A DNA stretch of 64,000 nucleotides from Anseranas semipalmata (Eukaryota > Chordata > Aves > Anseriformes > Anseranatidae): contig VXAA01006526.1 in assembly GCA_013399115.1 (NCBI GenBank), positions 320,962 to 384,961 of the forward strand. The letters are read 5' to 3'. Shown one piece after another: positions 1-12,000 of the stretch (its first letter is position 1; each line of letters begins with the position of its first letter). The translations under genes were made by a program, and so were the position numbers. Below the pieces are notes generated by a model, which saw nothing but the letters and a program-made list of their open reading frames with translations, had not been told where the DNA came from and ran no database searches.

Positions 1-1091
1 TCCCATAACAGTATTCGATTTGATATTTGAACTATGCAGACTGATTTTGTGAATCCAGTCTAAACCACCAAAAAACCACAATTGTTTTTCTTAATTTTCC
101 TTCTGTGTCCAAAAAAAAAAAAAAAGAAGGAGAAAAAAATGTCTCCATATATGCATAGTTCTGTAAAAGCACCCCAAATACCCAGAGCTCTCTCAGTCAA
201 TTCCCTTTTTCTCTCTCCAGTCCTTACTGGAAAAGCAGCTGTGGCCCAGCACCAGTCCATAGAGGAGCAAACCTCAAGTTTGCCTAGATAAGTGGCAAGA
301 CTTGAGCTGATTTTGAGCTTGTATGTGCATGCTCAGCTTTAATGTGTTCCTGCAGACCATCTGCTCAGCACCCAAGCAGCAGGGCTGGTATATCCCAGGT
401 GCATCAGAGTAGCTTCACTTGGCTATGACTAGCAAAAAACTTGTTCAAATATATGTAAAACTAGTCCTGAAGTAAAAAGGTTGACTGACACATTTATTGA
501 GCTGTACTTATATAATATTAAACACAGCAGGCTGTGCATCAGCTTGAGTTGCAGAATATTGTGTGCATTGCTGTCGTGCAGAGGATACAGCAGCAAGGCC
601 GGAGCCTCAGCAACAGCTTCAACCAAGGAATGACATGGCTGTCCCCATGCCAGCTCCTTGTCTGAAACCAAGGAATTTCTCAGAAGTCAATAGCTAGGCA
701 GGGCTGCCTTTCCAAATTGTTACAGAATGCTTATGAGGAATTCCTGCTTTATCTGAAGTTACTCAGCTTGCTTGTTTTAACTCTTTTGTGGCTTTATTTG
801 CTAAGCTGTATTTTATATTAAATCATTTATTTTAGCCAATTGAAAAAAAAAATGATGTCCTTTTGGAATCCCCTGTGTTTTGTTTTTTTTTTTTAAATAT
901 ACATAATCTATAAAATTTACATTTTAGTCAGCAGCTCCTAACGACCTCTTGCAACTGGTGTCTGAAATGAAACTTATTTCAGGCACTGCAAAAGCTGGGT
1001 TCTGACTGTGCATACTTGGTGTACTGGATGGGAAGCAGCAAATCCACTGCTTAATGGGTTCCCGTGTCACATCTGCCCTGACTTAGTACGG

Positions 1092-1099
1092 TGACGTCA
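1092..1099. promoter_or_regulatory. Consensus CRE motif TGACGTCA
   Basis: A perfect 8-base cAMP-response-element palindrome in non-repetitive AT-rich DNA. The motif is exact, but no gene start is adjacent, so function would have to be distal. Confidence 0.35.
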
Positions 1100-3682
1100 G
1101 AAGCAGCATTGCTGCCTTGGAGCCTTGCTGTTCTGTTTCACAAATCCACGCTCCTCTAGTGTGTACAAATAACAAACTCCCTCGCTACTGCTCCAAAAAT
1201 ATTTAACAGCAGTGGCTCCAGGGATCATTCACATTACTGAAATGTAATTAGTCCTACAAGAAGTGTAGGAACATTTACTAGCCTATTATATTAGCATAAA
1301 GAATAATTACACCACCTTCATTTTTTTAACACAGCCATAGAAGTACATATTTTGCACTGTCAGCACATGGAAAGGCAGAGAGGTTTGGTAAGCCCGCAGG
1401 CAAGTGTTTATTTTACTCATGGGAAGAACAAAATATCCAAGGTTTCTAAGTATCCTGGAAAAGGGACAAATGCACTGCAGCAATTTAACAAAGTGCTTAT
1501 TCTAATCCTTATAAATATGCACCACATGTATCTTTTATAACTGTTATGTTTTGCACTATTTAGGCACTAGGCAGTATTGAAGACTTTGTCAGCTATGCTT
1601 CAATGGACTTATAAAAGCACCTTCGTTTAAAGAAAGAGGATTTCATAGTAATGGGCAAAATTGTAAGTGCTGTCAATGGCTGCATTTCATCTCATTGATT
1701 TACACTGTGTAGGATGATTGCCTGATTTGAATCACATATGCCGGAGACGTACTGCATTCGGTGCGAAACAACCAGACTTCACAAAAGAAATGAGCTAGCA
1801 AAATCTGCTAATTCTCAGCGTGGCGACTCTGCCTGTGGAAAGCTCGCGGGGTTACGCTGAGACACTCCGGCAGCGCAGCGGTGAGTGGAAGCTAGCGAGC
1901 TACAAATCTTCAAATGGTGTCTTAAGACTGTCCAGGGCCAAAATGCACCTACTTTATTAGCAGGTGTTGAGTTTTAAGGCAGGACATTGTTGAAACGAGG
2001 CCTTGGGCTGGGAGAACCTTTAGCTACCGCTATGCAGAGGGTGTTTTGAGACGAAACTCGCAGATGGGGGTTGTTGGCCCTGTTAGCAAAACGGTACCAA
2101 AACCTACCTGCTGGTGTTTGCTGGGGCTTGCTCCTGCCCTGGCTGAATTGTCTGCGACGGGGAGGAGGCACCGGAGGGGTTATAACCTGGGCTACGGAAG
2201 TGAAGTGGTTCGCGCACCAAGGCAGAGTGCTGGTTTGCACGGTGCTAGCCCCGTGTCTCGGCAGGTCAACGTCACCTTCCTTTTTTCCTCCCCTCTGGAA
2301 GCCCCCAGCGTAATGTGTTAAAAGGTCAATGCCTTTGGGGCCTCTAATAGCTTAGGGTTGGATGCTGCTTGCGATAAGCTATGCTTGTCACATACCTCAC
2401 CTAGACTTTGTTACGGTCTTCGCAACCAGTGATAAGAGGTAACACCCTGGCAAATCTGTGCTCCGCCTCAGCTGTGCTAGCAGCCGTAAATCAGAAGGCA
2501 GAGACCAGGTTTGCCTTCCAATGCACACCAGAGATCAGATGCAGAAGGAAACCATATTTTGTCTCCTGACCTCTTTTGTATTAGGCCCCAAAAGTTACGT
2601 CTGTTCCTCTTTATCAGTAGATGAAATAAGAGCATAATCTGGATACAAACAATGCTGAATTTTTCTTTTTTCTCTCTCAAACAGGGACCGAGTCTGTGTT
2701 CTCATATGGAGTAAACACACAGACCTTTCCTGTGTACAACATCAGGGCAAGCACAGAGTGAGGCTTTGTGGTCATTGGTAATAGCTTAAAATTGCAGCTT
2801 AGAGATGGGCATTATTCAAAGTGTGCAATGAACAACAAACTTTCCACATACCTAACACATCATAACAATGGGACACAAAATATTTCCAGCATAACCAAAA
2901 TATTTAGCTTAGCCGAAACTTGAAAAAGTTGTTCTGGCTTTAAAATATAGGCTATCAGCCTAAGCAGACAAGAGGTAACTCAGAGCACAGAACAGGACAA
3001 AGAAGCCAGAGCAAGGTCAGAGGAAGGTAAAACCTCTGTGCAGCGTGGCGGGGAACCGTGCAGAGTTGGAGTCCCAGAGGCAATACAGATGCACCAGTGC
3101 ACATGTTAATAAGCCTCATCTCAGTAAAAACTATTAGCATGGGCACAGCCCCCTGCTACACCAATTATTCTGCTCTGAGTGCTAGTTTAGTTTCTTCAAG
3201 GTGCTCCATCGCAAACAACCACCATGCCCTCTGCTCCCGTTCCCTGCACAGCTACTTTGCAAGCACATAGATCTACCTTCCGATGGGAAGAAGCTGCCTC
3301 ATTTTGGCACTTCAGAAATCTTTCTCCTCTGCCCCACAGGGTGTGGAAAGGGAAGAACATGAGTTCTGAAGCCAAAGAAAATAAAGGTTTAATCGTAATT
3401 ATAAGGTTATTGCATGGCATTGCAAGAGATCATGGCGAAGTTTCCAGTGTCTTTGTCTTAAGAGTTATTTTAAGTGAGCTAACTTCAACTAAGTTTTCTG
3501 TGAATTATAAGACTTGCTTGGGGGATAATTACATCTGTTTGATGTGTCTCATGCTGGAGTGATTGATATATATATCAGCCTTAGCTTCTTCATACTGCAG
3601 GGGTTTTGGCAGAGTTCAGGAACCAATTCCCAATGAATTTACATTTAAACCTAATAGCCAGTACCAGTTTTTTTTTTTTTTT

Positions 3683-3683
3683 N
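3683..3683. other. Single ambiguous base in a poly-T run
   Basis: One N after a run of about 15 T. It is most likely a homopolymer sequencing or assembly ambiguity. Confidence 1.
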
Positions 3684-5271
3684 AAGGGCCAGTTGCAGAA
3701 GTCAGTCTGAAATCAGATTTTGGCACTAAAATCTTAAACTTAGATCCTCCTGAATGTCGGCCGCTTTGCAAAACCTCTGAAGCTCATGGGACGAGAGGCA
3801 GAGGAGCAGCGGGAGCGGCAAATGGCTGCCGAAGGACAGACCGGGGGGGCTCAGCGAGAGGGTAGCTCTGGTAGCAGCACAGGTGCTGTGAATTCATCCC
3901 CTCTCTGCTGCCGTCCATGTCATCCTGCTACATCCAGAGATGGACACACTGTGGCATTAGGACCATCTGTGGCAATGCACCAGGACGTGGCAAAACTGCA
4001 GGCACCCGGCTCAGCACAGGGTCCATAGCAAGGAGGTGGCTTCCATCCCTTTCCCCGTACAGGAGCTACACGTGGGGTTTGGCTCCCCTCTGCCGACAGA
4101 GGTTGTCGGGCACTGGTGCCCCCGCGTGGGTGAATGCTGTGACCGTTGTGTTACGTGGTGGGCACCCAGATCAGAAATTTGCCCACACCAGTGTGAATAA
4201 GTGCCTTTGCAGCCACAGGTAACTGAAAGAATGGGCACAGCTATTCATGTTTGGAGATGCTGCTGAAGCACGAGGGGTTTCCTACTGGATGGGAGCTCAG
4301 CTGAGGCCCCGTGCTGACACTACTGACCACAACAGGCTCAGCACATGGAGAATTTAGTGAGAGAAATTGCTAAATATAGGGCATGGAGGGACACGGGTTG
4401 TGCTTTACTTAGAAAGGGCATTTCCTCCCCCCCTTTGTATACCTCTTTTCATTATTTTTGCAACACGTTAGTGCCTAGGCACCACAGCTGTGATGGCCAA
4501 GACAGCACCGTGCTGAGCACAGAAATCCCCGCTCTTCCTGACCGCAGGCACAGCAGCACAAACGCTCGCCGTACCCCGCATCGCTGGGACCAGGCCTGAG
4601 GGCTGTCCCCATCGGCACGAAGCAGGACGGCATTATCGCCTGCCTGTTGCTGTGCTACAGACGCTGGAGAACTGAGGCTCCCACAGGTCCTGAGGCAGCC
4701 TGAGGGCAAATCGCCCTCCCCATTGATCCGTGGCTTCTTCTGCCCGCGACCTCTCCCTGGTGAGGTGTTCTGCCTTTTGGATTTTGGCTCTGTTGAGCCT
4801 TTTGACTTTGGCCATCCTTGAAAGAAAAGCTAAGTTAGCTTTCTGCTTTTAATTGATCATCCTTTTCACTGTCCAGGGCCCTGTGGATTACAGCAGTACC
4901 GTTTTTCTCCTGTAGCCCCTGTGGTGATAAGGGAAGAGTTGTTTATAGCCTGTTCCGCTTGGACTATGCATGGTCTTCTGTCCCGCTCAGCAGAAGGGTG
5001 GTGGAGCCACATGCAACTGCGTGAGGAAGCTATGGTTTGCAGGAAGAATATAGATACAGCTAGATATTTCCAAAATGATCTTCCTGCTTGTATGGAGAGG
5101 AGCAGTGGTGAGATAAATATGAACAGGAGAAAGGAAAGCTGGTCTAATAACTAGAGTACTATCAACCAGAGTACAGTATTCAGGGACTGGGTGCCAGTTT
5201 CTTCTGTCTGCCACATACTTTCTTATCTCCTAGGGCAAGTTACTTTAGATCCCATCACCTGAAGTATTTAA

Positions 5272-5311
5272 GCATTTAATGAGCCTTTGTTTTGGGCATT
5301 TAATGAGCCTT
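5272..5311. repeat. 16-base tandem direct repeat
   Basis: GCATTTAATGAGCCTT occurs at 5272-5287 and 5296-5311, identical, with a period of 24 bases. Confidence 0.95.
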
Positions 5312-7039
5312 CATGCCTCACTGTCCCTTCTGTAACAGGAAGATTACTATGCTCTCGAGCAAGTTGCAAGAACAAATAAAACCAGGGCTGTAAGGAGCAC
5401 AGGGCTGCAATGCTGTAGACCAACAAATACATTGGTTGAGAAGCACACGTGCCATAAGCGCGTTCAGCCACGCAGCCCTGTGCGTGCTGGCAGAGTGCAT
5501 GGGGGAGCGGGGGCCACAGCACGGGACGCGTGCGCTGTGGCTGGCTCCACAGAGCCGTGCTTGTGGCACGCGTCCTCACTGCACCCGCAGTGCTCTTAGT
5601 TCCCAGCCCAGCACTGCATGCAACAATTCTTCCAAGGAGACAAGCCCCAGGACAGGGTGACAGTGAGGGTGGAAATGGAAGGCAGAGTAGAAATTAAGGC
5701 CAGCTGGAGCAACACCATGGGGCGAGGAGGGCTGCGTACCCTTGTGCGCTGCCACGTGCAGGGCTAGCAGGGACTCCTGCAGTCCCTTCAGTGCTCTCTC
5801 CTCCTCCCAAAACCTGTGCCTGAATATGTCAGGGAGTCAAATCTCATCAAACTTTCATGAGTCGGTGTAGGCAACATGGAAAGAGGTGGAAGGGTCTGTT
5901 TTCTCCTGGCTTCTTAATTCAGACAAAGCTGAGGACGGCTGCGTGACTGAGTGGCTTGCTGCGGCGCATGCCGGTGGCTCGCACAAAGCCCAAGGTCGGA
6001 GGGAGGGAAAGCGAGGGAGTCGAGGAGGAAATGCAGGGTAGGTGCATGCTGAGAAAAATGTGTGTTGGGGGAAAGAGAAAGCGGGCATGCCTGCTGGGAG
6101 CTGTGGAACAGGACATGTGTGAGACAGAAAGGGAGAGGGAGAGCAGATGAGGGACCTGCCAGCGGCAAGTGTGAAGATGAACACCCAGTAGTGACAATGA
6201 TGTTCTGGCCAATCAATGATGCTTGATGCATGGGGGACAGGATAGATGTCATTATTCTACAAAACCATATACAAGCAAAAACAAAGCCATCTTTTTTAAA
6301 TAAAAATGAAAGAGAAGTGACAGGGGAAAAGCAAAATATTTGTGAAATGATTTAAACAAAAAGAAGTAAATCCAAAGAATATATTTTTTCCCCACCAATA
6401 TGATGTACTGTATAGTTTACAAGAGAAGAAAGAAAAAAATCAATCCGTGGCAATATCTGATGTGCCTCTGTGTAATAAACTGCTCTGCAATTATATGAAC
6501 AAGGTGGTGGTGGTGACGAGAGGTAGGGGATTTTGTGTCTCCAAATGTGCTGGGTTTGTATCATCCTGTCACCAGTTGTTCAATATTGTGATACCGGACA
6601 ATCTCCAGTGTTTTTCCCAGTAGGTCAGTGAACTTATTTTCTTATCAAGCCTTAAGGCAGGTGCAGACATGAGGAAGGCATTTGCCTTTGTTTTTCTCCT
6701 TCAGCCCAGCCCAGCAGCTCCTTAGTATGCGGGGCCAGTGATTCAACCACACAAGTTTCCTCCTCCCAGTATTTTCTTTGCAAGGCTTGCAGCAAAAAGC
6801 ACAATGGGGAGAAGTTTCATCTCCCCCTGTACGATGTGAATGAGAGAAATGTCTAATACCTGTTATAAAGGGTGGCATTTTAATTATCGCACCGCACACC
6901 AGTGGGCACAGGCACACGTCTGCGTACGTGCACATGCATGAACACACACATGCACACGCGCACCCCCTGCACCTCTCTCCTCCTCCCCGGTATGAAGAAG
7001 GTCTTCCTCCTCCTCCTCCTATCCCTTCCTCGCCTTTAT

Positions 7040-8180
7040 GCAACCCGGGAAATGCGGGCTGATTGGAAAGGTCTCCTTCCTTGATAACAACAATTCAATG
7101 CGCCTTGACATTTTAATAGCCTGCCGTCCTAGTGAACACAATCGAGCTGAGCAGTGAAGCAAAAATCATTAGGTAAGCAAGATAATCTAAACGAAAAATC
7201 AGCCTCAACTGGCTTCCCACATCTGGGGCGCATCTGGGCAGAGGCTGCCCTTTCCTGCCCGCTTCCTAACAGGAATCTTCTCCTGGGAAGGGTGTCAGGG
7301 GAAAGACGGGCGTCTGTGTATTTATTGCCGGGGGGGACCCGTCTGCTGTTGTCCCCCCCAGCCCGCAGCCCCTTCCCTCCGCTCAGCCTTCCCCCTGCCA
7401 TCGGAGTGAGGTGCTGACTTTGCAAGCCGTTCGCTTTATGAATATGACCCTCAAAGGGAAGCAGCCCTCTCGCAAGCCCAGAACTATGTTATCATCGTTA
7501 TTAAGGAGCTTAAAAAGGAGCCGGGAAGAGGAGACACCGGTGGAATTGCAGCCTGATTGTGATTGATGTGTTCCTATTAGCTCCTCACTGTTATCTCTCT
7601 GGATGGCAAGAACAGCCAGTGGCTTGTAACACAACAGATTACCTGAGTTTTCAGCCCCAGACGGATGTTTAAATAAAATATAGTCCCTTTTAGCGAGAAG
7701 CTCATTTTCTCTCCGAGGCTCCCAGACTATTTCATGTCAGCTGTGATTCGCTGTGACTCTCCTCAGTAAACATGTCTTATCATTAATAATTCTTTACAAG
7801 CACAATTTCATGGAGGCTTTCTGTCTGCCTGTGTGGGGGAGGAGGGGGTGTGCATGCGCAAATGTTGGGCTCAGCCTCATCGTGATACAGTTTGGGAACC
7901 AAGGTGCTTCTCTTCAGAATTTCACCTGCCTTGCCAAAAATGATTGATTACCCCGAGCAGACTGGGTGTCCGGCTATACCCAACAAATGACTTTGGCCCC
8001 TAACAACAGGCCTTGGCCAGATAGAAATCAATATTTCACCATTAAAATCTATCAAAGAAGAGTTAAGGCACCATCTGTCCCTGCCGCCTTTCCATGGTGT
8101 GTGAACATTAAATCCGACACTTGTAGTACATGAGTAATCAATATATAGTAGTTCACAGATCATTTGTGGTCCCCTTTTAG
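7040..8180. promoter_or_regulatory. Candidate conserved noncoding block (enhancer-like)
   Basis: About 1.1 kb of unique sequence with no long ORF, no transposon and many homeodomain-type TAAT/ATTA and ATCAAT words. Exact PBX-HOX type TGATTGAT motifs lie at 7560-7567 and 7941-7948. A SOX-like AACAACAATTC occurs near 7.09 kb. It looks like the deeply conserved developmental noncoding DNA that surrounds homeobox genes. The known neighbour on this side of INSIG2 is EN1, not visible here. Conservation itself cannot be read from one sequence. Confidence 0.4.
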
Positions 8181-8689
8181 CAGTGATGGATGCTTGGAAT
8201 AGTTGTGATTCATTTTGTCACACCATTAAACAAGATTCTGTCCAGTTCCTTCCTGATTTCATTTAGAGGATCATTCTTCACAGTTCATAAGAGAGAAACG
8301 GTTTTACCAATCTGCTTCTATTTCAATAAGTCACTTTATAGAGATTTTGTGTCCTGCAGACTGTAAAAATTCTGGAGAGATAGTACAAACATACCTCTAA
8401 AACTATTCACTGCATGACATATGCATAAAGTGTGAAAAACTGAATGTAAATATGTTTACCTCTTTATCTACAAATATTGGTTTTAACCCTCCCCGTGCTA
8501 GAGGGGTCTCAAGGCAGAAGTACATGTAAACGCAGCCTTGCCTAGGGCAGATGTAGTCAAGTCTGGAAATGGGCTGTAATTAAAAACATGAATAAAACAA
8601 CTGGAAACTCAGTGATAGGGCTTTACTTCGGAAATTAAAATGGAGAGGCCTTGGTAAAATAAACACTTTTCTTAATTGCTTCTGCTGAT

Positions 8690-9010
8690 ACTCAACCAGC
8701 TTTTTCTAAATTGTTCATTTTACGCTGACAATAAATGTATAATTGCTGAACACGTTTAAATAATTACAAAGAAATGGCCTGCTTTTTTTTTTTTTAACTT
8801 TTCTTTTAATTGCCATTATTATGCATAGTCTTCTTTCTTGTTGGAGGAGGGATAAGAATTACATATTAATGTTCCATAGATTATTTATCTTGTAAAAGAC
8901 CTGCTCCTTCAGTCCTCAAATCATTTAATCAGATGCTCAGATGATAGTGTAATTGGGCATCGTGATGGGGCTTCTTGGATTTAAATACTTCAGGAACTGG
9001 CCCTGTATAT
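8690..9010. promoter_or_regulatory. AT-rich homeodomain-motif-dense stretch
   Basis: About 300 bases dense in AATTAC, TTTAAT and TAATTG words around an 11-13 base T run. There is no ORF and no recognised repeat. It may be part of the same enhancer-like region as 7.0-8.2 kb. Confidence 0.25.
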
Positions 9011-12000
9011 GCTTCTCCAAAAAATATAAGCAGCAGATGTGGATCCAGAGACAAAGTCGGAGGTAGCACTGAAGATCCATCACAATACGTCTCCCAAGAC
9101 CCGCATTGTACAGCAGCTTATTTTCCTAATTAAAGAACATAAATAGCAGTGATTCATGCAACTAGCAGTGCTAGCCTGTCCTATGGAGCACTTTATGTAG
9201 TAATTTTTAACAAGGTTGATCATTTCTAACCTATACATTTTTAAGACTCCTATTTGGCTGCTGAAGCATGCTGACTCACTCAACAGAGCAGTGGAGGAGA
9301 AGGAAGGCAGAAGCCCACCCCTGGCTGGATGAGGCCCCACCAAAGCCTTCCTGGTGGTAGACCAGACCCCACAGACATTTAATTCTGGTTTCCTGGAGGG
9401 AGAACATATTTTCAAGAGTTCAAACCACCCAAAAATGGGGTTTCCCATCCTGTATGGGGCTGTGTTCAGCAGTGCACAGTGGGTCAAGGTAGATGGGAAA
9501 GGCAGAAGGAAAGAGCTCCTCAGTGGGCTCCACGGAGATCACCAGGAGTGGGAAATGCAGTAAGCTGATGAGTTCACACCCATACAAGAAAAGACTCCAG
9601 GCCAATATATCACTCCCCGTGTGGCTGGGCTCAGGTACCTAAAACTGCCCCAGGCAGGAAAAAGCTCCCCAGCTCCACGTGCTGCTGGGCCAATGTTCAG
9701 GAGAACCTCCTGCAGCTCCTCACGTGCCTGCTGCTCCACGCATGCCATGAGCGTCGTGCACAGGCGAGAGCAGGGAGCCCACACCTGGGACAGTGGCTCA
9801 GGCTGCAGTAGTGCCTTTAGTTCCTTCCTTTATATAACCGTCATCCATTAGCTCGATAAAAAGGGCTGTGCTCCTGGGAGATAACAAATGTAAAGCATTA
9901 CTGCTAAAAACATGCTGTGTAAAAAAATAGGGCCAGAACATCAGCACAAATCAAATATCTGCATAGATTTCGGGGAAGCCGTGCCAATTTGCACACGTGG
10001 AAGCCCGAGTCCCTTATGTTTAGGCTTACTGCATTTCAGAGAACAGAGATGGCAAAATACTTACTGTTTTCCTGAAAAAAAATACATTGAATCGTCGTAT
10101 GAAGGCTGTTCCTAACGTCAGGCAGCCGCCCGCCATCCCGGCGCTGGGGCGTGCTGAAGGAACCCTGGTTCTCACGTCAGCACCGAGCAGCTCCGCAGGT
10201 TCTGTGCAGAAGCCAAAGCAAGAAAACAAAGATGCAGAAAGAAATCCAGCAAGACCCCTGAGTTATTACCTGTGAAAGTGCTGTGTGGTGAAAAGAAGAG
10301 CAGATGAAAACATGCATCATCTCTACTCTTCAAACAGTATGCAAAGCACCCCCTGTTCAGCTGAGCCTCTAGTACATGTAAATATGAATTGATTTTTTGC
10401 TAACAAACTGCATAGCTGTGATTCCCTTGTTATAAATCTTTTCCTAAGCACAAAAGTGGGCAAAGGGAGGGGGAAGGGGCTGTAGAGTAACAAGACTAAT
10501 CAGGACTTCACCATCAAAGCAAATGCATCCAATTAACAGCTATTAAAGAAGGATTTTATGGCACTGAGCACAGTGAAGGCCATTATATCCAGTGGAATTA
10601 ATCTTAATTATTTGTACCTGTGTACTTACATGCAAAGGAAAGCAACTCACATTAATCTACATTAAACTTAATACACAGTTGGTGTATTATCTTCTGAGTC
10701 AAAATTGACTGTTGGTTTCTGCATATGTATCCGTGATGCTATCTTCAGTAATTACAGTGCAGCATGGCTAAAGACACAATTTGCTCCATACAGAATAACT
10801 TGGTAGTTAAAATCTTTTCTGTGATTTTTAAGAAGTCAAAAAATAGAATGGCATAGGCAAATATTATCTTCTCAAAAGTCTTTGTAAAAAAAAAAAAAAA
10901 AGACACACAAAGCCCAGAAGAGGCTGTACAGATTTATTATCCAGCTTAAAGGGAAACCGAACAAATATAAATCTGTGGCTTTCTGAGGTTTAAATAACGG
11001 CAATTACTACCCCCAAAATATTGCATTTCATGCACTGTGGACAACGTTGTCAAAACCACCCACAATATTTTGGACTGCAGGGATATTTTTTTTCCAGGTT
11101 TTTACAGAAGTTGACAGTAAATTATGTTGGTTGTTTGTTCACTTGGTTTGCATTATTCGATAAGGCTTGTTGTGGAGGTCTGTGCTGTGGTAAGAATAAC
11201 GAATGGTGTACTTTTTACTTTAAATCCCTGCCTAATGAACATAGACATAGGCAAACAGCTACTCAGGATTCCAAAATATAACTAACCACAACGCAGAGCT
11301 CCAGCTGTTCGTCTCTCCCAGTGCATTGTTCAAGGGTGTTTTCCTTATCAAGAAACAGATTCTGAGTCCTAAAAAGCAAAAAAAATAAATAAATTAATTT
11401 CTATTGTGTCCAGAAAAAGCACTTCTGATGTGATGGAGATCACATGCACGACTGCTTAACACTCTTATAAATGTTTACACCTTACAGTGGGTTTTATTCA
11501 GATCATGATATGCAAAATCCTGACTGCGCCAAAGTCCATGGGTCCTGGTTTCATGCAGTGTCTCAAGTCAGGATCCCCAGAGCAGATGGTACTTGAGTAA
11601 ACATAGATCCACACCTTGTCTGGTGCAAAAGCCTAACCATTTGATTTTAGTTATGTTTTAATATATGTTAATTAACCTTCATTAGCTATCAAGATTTTAA
11701 AATCTTGCAGAGACATTATACAAAATATTTCTCTTAGGGCTAATCATAGCTAGCAGGAAGTCCTTTCTTCACCAGCATTTGCAGATGTGGCAGAATACGC
11801 ATCGAAGTACTACGGTGCACTTTGGTTGTTTGTAAGGAGAATCTTTAGTTAACATTTGTAACTATGAATCTCTACTAGAAAAAGTGGTAAATTAACAAAG
11901 ATTTAAAGAAAAGGCTTGAAAATCTATGTTTCATGCAGTGAAACCATTTTCACTCTTTCAGCAACATTTAGTCTGCTTCCAAATTTTTCGGAGATGTTAC

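Larger units (their letters stand above)
1..7039. other. Gene-free DNA, left end
   Basis: No exon, RNA gene or transposon was recognised. Local items are a CRE-type TGACGTCA at 1092-1099, a 9-base inverted repeat at 1813-1862 in a locally CpG-containing patch, GC-richer stretches at about 2.0-2.3, 3.7-4.7 and 5.4-5.6 kb, the direct repeat at 5272 and a CA-rich patch at about 6.90-6.96 kb. All open frames are short and unrelated to any family I recognise. Confidence 0.7.
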
